DNA of 7,553 nt, from NCBI GenBank assembly GCA_958446555.1, contig CAUCWU010000109.1, positions 1-7,553 of the forward strand. The letters run 5' to 3'. The position numbers and the translations under genes are program-made. The DNA comes from an uncultured Lachnospiraceae bacterium (lineage in GTDB: Bacteria > Bacillota > Clostridia > Lachnospirales > Lachnospiraceae). Under the pieces are notes generated by a model. The model was not told the origin of the DNA, ran no database searches, and saw only the letters and a program-made list of their open reading frames with translations. Shown here piece after piece: positions 1 to 5,887 of this stretch (its first letter is position 1; every line of letters begins with the position of its first letter).

Positions 1-1
1 A

Positions 2-565
2 ATCTATATCGTGCTTGTTCCGATCTTAGAACTGTTTTTAAAGAAAAAATGTAGTCCTTTTGTCTGGATCAGCGTGGGGCTAGCACTTGTCGGACTCTAT
101 CTGTTAAGTGTGACTGACGGCTTTGACTCAATTGGAAAAGGTGATCTTCTTTTGATTGTCAGCTCATTTTTGTTTGCCGTTCATATTCTAGTTGTTGATT
201 ATTTTTCTCCTCGCTGCAACGGTGTAGCACTCTCATGCATCCAATTTTTTGTCTGTGCAATTGTATGTCTTGTCCCTGCATTTTTGTTTGAGCATCCTTC
301 TTTTTCTTCGATTCTTGCTGCATGGGCACCGATTCTCTATGCTGGAGTGCTCTCATGTGGAGTTGGCTATACATTGCAAATCATTGGACAAAAAGGAATG
401 AATCCGACAATTGCATCACTGATTTTAAGCCTTGAATCAACAATCTCGGTTCTCGCCGGATGGCTTCTTTTAGGGCAAACACTCTCTGCCCGCGAGCTTG
501 CCGGATGTGGCATCGTATTCGTGGCAATCATTCTTGCTCAGCTTCCGTGGCCAAATAAGAAATAG
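2..565 (+). CDS. EamA/DMT-superfamily transporter, C-terminal part (5' end outside window)
   Basis: This is an integral membrane protein of the drug/metabolite transporter superfamily, which usually has ten helices built from two EamA repeats and moves small metabolites across the cytoplasmic membrane. The frame is open to the left edge, so the GTG at 11 is internal rather than a start. The visible part begins in the end of the first repeat (YIVLVPILELFLKKK, then a helix around WISVGLALVGLYLLS). It continues with a nearly whole second repeat: helices around GDLLLIVSSFLFAVHILVV, a Cys-rich helix after GVALSCIQFF, a helix around ILYAGVLSCGVGYTL, and the typical ending PTIASLILSLESTISVLAGW...LLLGQTLS followed by a last helix to LAQLPWPNKK. 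Family assignment is firm; the substrate cannot be told. The gene ends in TAG 45 bases before the pseudouridine synthase, in the same direction, so cotranscription is likely. Confidence 0.88.
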   Translation: MYIVLVPILELFLKKKCSPFVWISVGLALVGLYLLSVTDGFDSIGKGDLLLIVSSFLFAVHILVVDYFSPRCNGVALSCIQFFVCAIVCLVPAFLFEHPSFSSILAAWAPILYAGVLSCGVGYTLQIIGQKGMNPTIASLILSLESTISVLAGWLLLGQTLSARELAGCGIVFVAIILAQLPWPNKK

Positions 566-594
566 TTACCGAGTGGAATTTTCACCAAAGTTAG

Positions 595-600
595 AAAGGA
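595..600 (+). promoter_or_regulatory. Ribosome binding site of the RluA-family gene
   Basis: AAAGGA lies ten bases before the ATG at 611. It supports that start over later in-frame ATGs. No convincing promoter was seen in the 45-base gap that holds it, which fits cotranscription with the transporter gene upstream. Confidence 0.6.
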
Positions 601-610
601 TTTATTTTTT

Positions 611-1501
611 ATGGATCGAATACTTACCTACGAAGTCTCTGCCTCAGACAGCGATCTTCGCGCCGACCAATTTCTCTCGCGCAGAGGTTTCTCTTCCCAT
701 TTATTGACACGGCTTCGAAAAAATATGGATTATCTTCTGATCAATGGTGTGCCAAACCGCACCAATACCCCACTTCATATTGGAGATGTCTTGACAGTGA
801 CGATTATTGAGGAGCACTCTTCTTACCATATACCACCAGTTGAGCTTCCGCTTTCGATTGTCTATGAGGACGAAGACATTTTAGTCGCCAATAAACCAGC
901 CGGTATGCCGATTCACCCGTCAATGGACAATTACTATAATTCTCTGGCAAATGCACTCGCCTGGTATTATCGTGACAGTGGCAATTTTATTTTTCGCTGC
1001 ACGAACCGTTTGGACCGTGACACCTCTGGCCTTACTGTGATTGCAAAAAACATGCTCTCCTCTGCGATTCTTTCAGATATGGCTGTTCACCACACAATCA
1101 CACGCGAATATCTGGCAATTGTGCGCGGTGTGGTCACACCTGCCTCTGGCACAATCACAGCTCCACTCTCTCGAAAACCCGGATCTATCATTGAGCGCTG
1201 CGTAGATTTTGAACACGGGGAACAAGCAGTCACACACTACAAAACAGTGAAAACACAAAATGGGCACAGCCTTGTCTCGCTCATTCTCGAAACAGGCCGC
1301 ACCCACCAGATACGAATTCATATGAAATATTTGGGCTTTCCTCTTGTCGGCGATTACCTTTATAATCCCGATATGGAATTCATCACCCGCCAAGCCCTCC
1401 ACTCCTGCCGCCTCTCCTTCTCTCATCCAATCACAGGAAAACCGCTCTCCTTTGAGGCTTCGCTTCCGGATGACATGAAGCATGTGCTAGGAGAATGCTG
1501 A
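611..1501 (+). CDS. RluA-family RNA pseudouridine synthase
   Basis: A cytoplasmic enzyme that isomerises uridine to pseudouridine in structured RNA, most likely 23S rRNA; the exact site cannot be told from sequence. Its 296 residues match the usual RluA/RluD length. An S4-like RNA-binding domain is at about residues 14-70 (LRADQFLSRRGFSSHLL, then LLINGVPN and LHIGDVLTV). The catalytic domain follows: YEDEDILVANKPAGMPIHP at 85-103, the catalytic-loop motif NRLDRDTSG at 132-140 with Asp135 as expected nucleophile, and ETGRTHQIRIHM at 227-238. The family more often has His where Asn132 stands. The C-terminus (SHPITGKPLSFEASLPDDM) is typical, so the gene looks intact. The ATG at 611 has a ribosome site. 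It converges with the permease gene, 50 bases apart. Confidence 0.95.
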   Translation: MDRILTYEVSASDSDLRADQFLSRRGFSSHLLTRLRKNMDYLLINGVPNRTNTPLHIGDVLTVTIIEEHSSYHIPPVELPLSIVYEDEDILVANKPAGMPIHPSMDNYYNSLANALAWYYRDSGNFIFRCTNRLDRDTSGLTVIAKNMLSSAILSDMAVHHTITREYLAIVRGVVTPASGTITAPLSRKPGSIIERCVDFEHGEQAVTHYKTVKTQNGHSLVSLILETGRTHQIRIHMKYLGFPLVGDYLYNPDMEFITRQALHSCRLSFSHPITGKPLSFEASLPDDMKHVLGEC

Positions 1502-1551
1502 TGCAAAGTGGGCTGTTCGTAATACTTGGCAAGGGCTTCGACGATTGTGCT
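1502..1551. other. Convergent gap between pseudouridine synthase and permease stops
   Basis: The gap is fifty bases. I see no hairpin followed by a T-tract on either strand, here or in the last codons of either gene. The two transcripts may therefore overlap or end by another mechanism. Read in the permease frame past its TAA, the minus strand stays open for about 42 codons with protein-like composition (STIVEALAKYYEQPTLHQHS). Confidence 0.4.
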
Positions 1552-3828
1552 TTACTCCACATTTTTGAGTGCATCCGTCATCGGAATTGCCTTCACTTTT
1601 CGGATCTGGAAGAACGAAATCACTGCATAGGTGATCAGTCCTGCCGCCAATACCTTTAGAAGATCCACTGGCTCCATATAAAATTCCAGATAACCAGAAT
1701 ACGAAGCAAACACAATTTCGCAGATTGCCTTTAACGCTACAATACTCAACCAAATCGTAACCACAAGTGACACAACCGATACAATTGTCGTTGTTCGAAT
1801 ATACAAGCGGTTAATCTCTTTGTCGCTGTAACCCAAAATCTTTGCCATTGAGATTGACTGTGCATTTTTTTCGATAACAACCTTTGAGAGCAGATACAGT
1901 AACAGTGCAAACATGATCACGCCAAAGCCCTGATAGAGGACAGCCATGCCGCCCATTGACAATCGAAGCTGTCTGCTCGTCTTTGTCAGATCCTCTTTTG
2001 TGATGGACATTGCGATATTTTTCTGAGTCAAATCGGTCAGCTCTTCATTGGAAAAATAGCCTGGGTAGAAGCTTCCCTTTTCAAACGTATTCTCAAATGC
2101 ATCGCGACTTAAAAATACAGCAAGTGAAGCAGGATAGGTATAGATGCCAGTGACGGTAAATGAATAGGTACCGTCTCCGTATTCCTCCTGCAAGGTAATT
2201 GTATCTCCAGCTTTTACATGATGCTTATTGGCATAGGCATTTGAAATTAAAACATCATTAGCAGACAGCGTACTCTTTATATAGGCGCTGTCTTTTTGTA
2301 TGCCATAGACCATCACTTCCTCGCTCTTTATGCGGCCTTCTTCTGTTTTTAACACGGTCACATCATAGCTTTCAGCATTTGGATTGGATGTCTCTTCGTC
2401 ACTGACTAAGACATATTGATGCTCTGCCAACAAATGAGTCGTAATTTCATTCTCAAAATGGTCAAGAAGCGGTCCAAACATAAAGCCAAATAGTAGAACC
2501 AGATTTGCAAAGAAGATTCCGACAAATAGAATGATATAGTTTGGAATATTCTGAAACAAAATTCGAAGACGAAATCGCTTCATGATCGGAATCGTTGTCT
2601 TTAGGCGAAATGCCTTTTTCTTTTGTCTGCGGCTTAAATCTTTGCGCAGGAATCGAAGCGGCGACAGACTCAGCTTATTGGCAAGCATGATAAAGTTAAT
2701 TACAAACATCAGGATTACTGGAATCACAGTTGTCCTGATAAATGCGTCTGCATTCCATATTGTCACATAAGTTGGCAAACTATAGCTTGCATAGTAGAGA
2801 TCTGCCATATAGCCTTTAAAGACTGTATAGCCTAAGATGTTTCCAACTACTGCCGCAATCAATATAATAGCCATCGGCATCGCCATATAGTGACAAATCA
2901 GCTCAGCTTTTGAGTAGCCTGATGCGCGAAGCGTACCAATCACCGTAGATTCCTTTGAGATTGTATTACTGGTTGTGACGGCAAATACAAATGCAATGAT
3001 CACAATAACAATATACAAAAATACTGACATCATTGTATTGTCGCCTTTAATATCATCACCGGTAAAAATAATTGCTTGGTTGGCATATTCTGGAATGAAA
3101 TTTTCAACCCCATTCAAATTCAAAAGTGCATTCAGATACAACGTCTTTAAGAAGGCTTCGCCAAGCTTTTTTGCCTCTTTGTCATCGGACGGACGATTCT
3201 CATAAAGCCAAGAATAGCTATAGTGAAGGTGATCATCACTGATTTGCTCAAATCCCTCTTCTGTCATGATTGCCACACCAAAACGCATTGCATCAAACAT
3301 CATATCTGATGTAGAAGAAAACATAGCACTGTAATCAGAAAGAGCTACAAGTCCACAGATCTTATAGGAACCATCGCTAAGCTCCATCATGTCGCCAACA
3401 GAAAGCTTATTATTGACAGCATACATACGATCAATTGCTATCTCATCGTTCGCCTTTGGAAATGCTCCTTCCATTAAGCACTCCAGATTGATATCGGTAC
3501 GTTTCTTAAAAATACGTAGCGTACTATCAACATTTTTTGTAGTCTCTTCCTTATAAAAATTTGGATAGACAACAGTTCCATCCTTTTGCAAGGCTTTCAA
3601 CAATCCATTCGATGCCTCTTTTTTGACCTCGAAATTTCCATCCTCAATGTTATATTTTTCAAAGCTCTCGTCATAGGCAATCGACATACTGCCACTTGCA
3701 ACCAAGAAACCAGATACCAGCCCAATTACACCTGCAAGAAAGATAAATAAAGTCAGATATTTTCCTGCTTCACTCTTTAATTCACGAAGGAATCGCTTGT
3801 TTAATGGATTTGATTTTTTCTTTACCAT
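1552..3828 (-). CDS. FtsX-type ABC transporter permease (two FtsX repeats, two large outer domains)
   Basis: This is the membrane subunit of an ABC exporter of the MacB/LolC/FtsX fold, encoded with its ATPase. The 758 residues show about eight membrane helices, near 24-45, 267-288, 313-336, 365-384, 430-453, 624-648, 679-702 and 724-742. Two large domains, at about 46-266 and 454-623, should lie outside the membrane. Each FtsX repeat has the charged segment expected to contact the ATPase: SKESTVIGTLRASGYSKAEL at 291-310 and EKNAQSISMAKILGYSDKEI at 653-672. The basic N-terminus (MVKKKSNPLNKRF) fits an inside orientation. The ATG overlaps the ATPase stop (ATGGTAA), with GGAGG seven bases upstream, so translation is probably coupled. 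The cargo is unknown; relatives handle lipids, lipoproteins, antimicrobial peptides or cell-wall signalling. The helix count differs from ten-helix BceB-type permeases, and no BceRS-like two-component pair is nearby. Confidence 0.93.
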   Translation of the reverse strand: MVKKKSNPLNKRFLRELKSEAGKYLTLFIFLAGVIGLVSGFLVASGSMSIAYDESFEKYNIEDGNFEVKKEASNGLLKALQKDGTVVYPNFYKEETTKNVDSTLRIFKKRTDINLECLMEGAFPKANDEIAIDRMYAVNNKLSVGDMMELSDGSYKICGLVALSDYSAMFSSTSDMMFDAMRFGVAIMTEEGFEQISDDHLHYSYSWLYENRPSDDKEAKKLGEAFLKTLYLNALLNLNGVENFIPEYANQAIIFTGDDIKGDNTMMSVFLYIVIVIIAFVFAVTTSNTISKESTVIGTLRASGYSKAELICHYMAMPMAIILIAAVVGNILGYTVFKGYMADLYYASYSLPTYVTIWNADAFIRTTVIPVILMFVINFIMLANKLSLSPLRFLRKDLSRRQKKKAFRLKTTIPIMKRFRLRILFQNIPNYIILFVGIFFANLVLLFGFMFGPLLDHFENEITTHLLAEHQYVLVSDEETSNPNAESYDVTVLKTEEGRIKSEEVMVYGIQKDSAYIKSTLSANDVLISNAYANKHHVKAGDTITLQEEYGDGTYSFTVTGIYTYPASLAVFLSRDAFENTFEKGSFYPGYFSNEELTDLTQKNIAMSITKEDLTKTSRQLRLSMGGMAVLYQGFGVIMFALLLYLLSKVVIEKNAQSISMAKILGYSDKEINRLYIRTTTIVSVVSLVVTIWLSIVALKAICEIVFASYSGYLEFYMEPVDLLKVLAAGLITYAVISFFQIRKVKAIPMTDALKNVE

Positions 3829-4520
3829 TCCAGATCCTCCGCTGCCACACGCTTTTCATTGCGATAGTTCTCACGAATACGGCCATCATGAAGCTTTATT
3901 ACTCGATCTGCCATCTGCTCAATTGCATTGTTGTGCGTCACCATCACAACCGTGTTTCCGTATTTGCGATTTACCTGCTCGATCAGTTTTAAGATCTCCT
4001 TTGAAGTCACATAGTCGAGCGCACCTGTCGGCTCGTCGCAGAGAAGAATATCTGGATTTTTGACGATTGCTCTTCCGATTGCGGTTCGCTGCTGCTGTCC
4101 ACCAGAAAGCTGATTCGGCAATTTGTGGCGATGCTCATACAGGCCAAGTGTTTTTAATAGATCGTCAACGTCAAGCGGATTATCGCTTAAGTAAGCACCA
4201 ACCTCTACATTTTCTTTGATATTTAAATTAGGAATTAAATTGTACATCTGAAATACATAGCCAAGGTGCTTTCTTCTGTACAATGTCAGCGCCTTTTCGT
4301 CCATATCGGCTGTCTTCTCACCGTTAATTGCAATATAACCACTGTCTGCGCTATCAATTCCACCAATAATGTTAAGAAGAGTTGATTTTCCAGAACCGGA
4401 AGGCCCAAGCAACACGCAAAATTCCCCTTTTTCAATTTCCATATCAATTCCCTTTAGCACTTCAATACGACTATCACCCTCACCGAAATGCTTTTTGATT
4501 CCTTTGATCTCAAGAAACAT
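3822..4520 (-). CDS. ABC transporter ATP-binding protein (MacB/LolD class)
   Basis: The cytoplasmic ATPase that powers the adjacent FtsX-type permease. Its 232 residues are a full-length single nucleotide-binding domain: Walker A GPSGSGKST at 39-47, Q-loop Gln91 in YVFQMYNL, signature LSGGQQQR at 138-145, Walker B ILLCDEP at 158-164 with catalytic Glu163, D-loop GALD at 166-169, and switch His196 in VMVTHN. The sequence from the signature through GALD is characteristic of the LolD/MacB/SalX class that pairs with FtsX permeases. All key residues are present. The ATG at 4520 is preceded by a strong GGGAGGG ribosome site, and a promoter with operator-like palindromes lies just upstream. This is the first gene of the two-gene operon; its last codons overlap the permease start. 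Confidence 0.96.
   Translation of the reverse strand: MFLEIKGIKKHFGEGDSRIEVLKGIDMEIEKGEFCVLLGPSGSGKSTLLNIIGGIDSADSGYIAINGEKTADMDEKALTLYRRKHLGYVFQMYNLIPNLNIKENVEVGAYLSDNPLDVDDLLKTLGLYEHRHKLPNQLSGGQQQRTAIGRAIVKNPDILLCDEPTGALDYVTSKEILKLIEQVNRKYGNTVVMVTHNNAIEQMADRVIKLHDGRIRENYRNEKRVAAEDLEW
3836..3840 (-). promoter_or_regulatory. Ribosome binding site of the permease, inside the ATPase gene
   Basis: GGAGG on the minus strand lies seven bases before the permease ATG and within the last codons of the ATPase gene. With the ATGGTAA start/stop overlap it fixes the permease start and suggests coupled translation, which would keep the two subunits in balance. Confidence 0.75.
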
Positions 4521-4526
4521 ATTGTT

Positions 4527-4533
4527 TCCCTCC
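4527..4533 (-). promoter_or_regulatory. Ribosome binding site of the ABC ATPase
   Basis: On the minus strand GGGAGGG stands a few bases before the ATG that ends at 4520 (GGGAGGGAAACAATATG). It is a strong Shine-Dalgarno match and supports this start. Confidence 0.8.
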
Positions 4534-4550
4534 CTTGATGAGTTTTATTG

Positions 4551-4566
4551 GTTAGTACTATCTAAC
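4551..4566. promoter_or_regulatory. Operator-like palindrome at the predicted transcription start of the ABC operon
   Basis: GTTAG(TACTAT)CTAAC is an inverted repeat with 5-base arms and a 6-base centre. It covers the expected start point, about seven bases downstream of the TATAAT box, which is a usual place for a repressor of the TetR or similar class. The nested AGTACT is itself palindromic and recurs twice in the neighbouring terminator stem. No regulator gene is in the window, so the binding protein is unknown. Confidence 0.4.
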
Positions 4567-4567
4567 T

Positions 4568-4580
4568 ACGTATTATACGT
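4568..4580. promoter_or_regulatory. 13-base palindrome on the -10 box of the ABC promoter
   Basis: ACGTAT-T-ATACGT is a perfect inverted repeat with 6-base arms around one central base. It contains the whole -10 box and could be an operator or simply a symmetric promoter. It lies one base from the GTTAG/CTAAC palindrome. Confidence 0.35.
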
Positions 4581-4600
4581 GCTTTTATAAAGAAAAACAA
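4572..4600 (-). promoter_or_regulatory. Sigma-A-type promoter of the ABC exporter operon
   Basis: Read on the minus strand, TTGTTT (4600-4595) is followed by exactly 17 bases and then a perfect TATAAT (4577-4572). The start of transcription should be near 4565, giving a leader of about 45 bases to the ATPase ATG. The -35 box is weaker than TTGACA. It lies inside the descending arm and T-tract of the terminator that ends the upstream peptidase gene. Confidence 0.7.
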
Positions 4601-4642
4601 CCAGTACTATTGAGAGTTTTTCTCATTAAGTACTGGTTGTTT
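4595..4642 (-). terminator. Intrinsic terminator of the Xaa-Pro peptidase transcript
   Basis: Perfect 14-base arms (AAACAACCAGTACT and AGTACTGGTTGTTT) enclose a second, inner stem TGAGA/TCTCA with the loop AAAAC; a small bulge separates the stems. On the minus strand the hairpin starts 23 bases after the peptidase stop and runs into a T-rich tail (TTGTTTTTCTTTAT), as expected for rho-independent termination. The stem is AT-rich, so it may be leaky. On the plus strand the lower part can also fold but lacks a comparable T-tract. Confidence 0.75.
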
Positions 4643-4665
4643 GCATATTGATATAGCTTGTAAAA

Positions 4666-5754
4666 TTACGCTTCTGGTACTACAATCAGGTCTTTTGTAA
4701 AGTGATTGAGTACCTTGCATCCGTCTTCGGTGACGAGTACGAGATCTTCGACACGTACGCCGAAGTTTCCGGTTAGGTAGATTCCTGGCTCGATAGAGAA
4801 GGTCATACCTGGCTTTAATACATCGGTGTTTGCTGAGGAGACATCTCCTGCCTCATGAACTTCCTGTCCGATGTTATGTCCGGTACGATGTACAAAATAT
4901 GGACCGTAGCCTTTTTCTGTTATGTAATCTCTTGCTGCTGCATCGACATCACAGAAGCGAACACCCGGCTTTACAGCTGCAATTGCGCGCTCGTTTGCTG
5001 TCTTTACGATGTCATAAACTTTCTTTTGCTCTTCGCTTGCTGAACCTAAAAATACAGTTCTTGTCATATCGGAGCAATAGCCGTTCCACAGACAACCGAT
5101 ATCGAGAATGACACTGTCTCCTGACTTTCCGGTGGTATCGTCGTTGCTATGGTGTGGATCTGCTGCATTTGCACCGTAGCAGCAGATTGGGTAGAAGGAA
5201 AAGCCCTCTGAACCAAGATCATGATAAATCTCAAGCAGCTTATCGGCAAGCTCCTTTTCGGTGTAACCTTTGTTGACTTCTTTAATCAGGCGCTCTACTG
5301 CCAAATCGTTCAATCTGGATGCCTCAATCATGAAGTCCTGCTCTTCTTTTGTCTTGATTTGGCGAATCTTATCAATGATATAGGAGCCATTCTTGTAGGT
5401 CAGATTTGGACGAAGCTCCATCAGACGAAGTAAAAACTTTGCCGCCCAATTTTTGTCGATGCCAATCACACCGTTTTCTGCAATCTTTTCTGAAAGAATT
5501 GCAACGCAATCATCTACATCATCAACATAGGTAACTGGCCATACTGGATGCTCCCCCTGCGGATACAACTTACTGATCACCATATTGACCTGTTTGGATG
5601 CTACATCAAATACAAGAACCATCAGGCGCTCGCCTGGATTCATCAGACGTCCCATCAGATAATTGATTGAGGCTGGATCGCTTACGATCAGCTGATCCAT
5701 ACCGTTTTCCTTCATTGATGCGAAAACTTTTTCTGCTCTCTCCTGAAATATCAT
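4666..5754 (-). CDS. Xaa-Pro peptidase, M24B family (aminopeptidase P / prolidase-like)
   Basis: A cytoplasmic dinuclear-metal peptidase that splits the bond before proline in peptides or Xaa-Pro dipeptides. A creatinase-type N-terminal domain covers about residues 1-130. The pita-bread catalytic domain has all five metal ligands: Asp218 (ILDIG), Asp229 (CSDMTRT), His293 (RTGHNIGQEVHE), Glu322 (SIEPG) and Glu336 (GVRVEDLV). A His pair at 201-202 (DPHHSNDD) is the usual substrate-side His. With the ATG at 5754 the protein has 362 residues, normal for short Clostridia/Bacillus members. The frame is open 34 codons further to an ATG at 5856, but that extension is Arg-rich, crosses the hairpin leader and lacks family similarity; AAAGGTGGAAGG sits just before 5754. 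Aminopeptidase P and prolidase cannot be separated here, and there is no secretion signal. A terminator follows. Confidence 0.94.
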   Translation of the reverse strand: MIFQERAEKVFASMKENGMDQLIVSDPASINYLMGRLMNPGERLMVLVFDVASKQVNMVISKLYPQGEHPVWPVTYVDDVDDCVAILSEKIAENGVIGIDKNWAAKFLLRLMELRPNLTYKNGSYIIDKIRQIKTKEEQDFMIEASRLNDLAVERLIKEVNKGYTEKELADKLLEIYHDLGSEGFSFYPICCYGANAADPHHSNDDTTGKSGDSVILDIGCLWNGYCSDMTRTVFLGSASEEQKKVYDIVKTANERAIAAVKPGVRFCDVDAAARDYITEKGYGPYFVHRTGHNIGQEVHEAGDVSSANTDVLKPGMTFSIEPGIYLTGNFGVRVEDLVLVTEDGCKVLNHFTKDLIVVPEA

Positions 5755-5761
5755 GTTACCT

Positions 5762-5769
5762 TCCACCTT
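5762..5769 (-). promoter_or_regulatory. Ribosome binding site of the peptidase gene
   Basis: AAGGTGGA on the minus strand lies seven bases before the ATG at 5754 and decides that start over the in-frame ATG at 5856. A second purine run, GGAAGG, overlaps it and is closer to the start. The six bases GGTGGA are partly complementary to TTCACC at 5797-5792. Confidence 0.6.
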
Positions 5770-5801
5770 TCGTTTTACGAAAATCCCTCTCGGTGAAGTG
5801 A

Positions 5802-5845
5802 TTGCCGACGAGCCTAACCGCTTCGCTTTACGGCGTCGTCGGCAA
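5802..5845. repeat. Large hairpin: 10-base inverted repeat TTGCCGACGA / TCGTCGGCAA
   Basis: Perfect 10-base arms enclose a 24-base centre, which adds a GCC/GGC pair after one unpaired base and carries the short symmetric GCTTCGC. It is much richer in G+C than the flanks. Its size and form resemble REP-type palindromes found many times in intergenic regions of some genomes, but the copy number cannot be seen from one window. Confidence 0.6.
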
Positions 5846-5887
5846 AGCACATTCACCTTTGGGCTTTGCCTAATATATGAATCTTAT

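Larger units (their letters stand above)
5755..5887 (-). promoter_or_regulatory. Structured leader between deacetylase and peptidase genes (possible cis-regulatory RNA or palindromic repeat)
   Basis: On the minus strand this 133-base gap holds several inverted repeats. H1 is GGCAAAGC (5870-5863) with GCTTTGCC (5848-5841). H2 is TTGCCGACGA (5845-5836) with TCGTCGGCAA (5811-5802), extended inward by GCC/GGC. H2 is extended outward by GTG/CAC and GGTGAA (5857-5852) with TTCACC (5797-5792). H1 and H2 share TTGCC bases, so only one can form. A small stem TTTCGT/ACGAAA (5782-5768) abuts the ribosome site AAAGGTGGAAGG, and TTCACC could pair instead with GGTGGA in that site using one G-U pair. Bases 5791-5870 are 58% G+C (46 of 80 counted), above the flanking genes. 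No T-tract follows the stems. It may be a regulatory leader, or an interspersed palindromic repeat; I do not recognise a known riboswitch. Confidence 0.45.

Noticed and set aside
11..13. GTG at 11 as the start of the transporter gene
   Set aside because: The frame stays open to the window edge, and the protein would lack most of its first EamA repeat; the residues before it (IYI) fit the helix.
1073..1483. A 136-codon open frame on the minus strand
   Set aside because: It is antisense to the well-supported pseudouridine synthase and shows no domain motif; the Cys-rich composition is typical of a shadow frame.
3797..4063. Plus-strand open frames opposite the ATPase gene
   Set aside because: They are antisense to conserved ABC motifs and have no supporting signals.
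5802..5845. A CRISPR repeat
   Set aside because: There is only one copy, with no spacer-repeat pattern and no cas genes.
5755..5856. A 34-residue N-terminal extension of the peptidase from the in-frame ATG at 5856
   Set aside because: It is Arg-rich and unlike the family, it runs through the palindromic leader, and the start at 5754 has a ribosome site and gives a family-normal length.
5841..5870. The hairpin GGCAAAGC/GCTTTGCC as an intrinsic terminator of the deacetylase gene
   Set aside because: No T-tract follows it on the minus strand; the next bases are GACGACGCCG. Its loop is 14 bases long.
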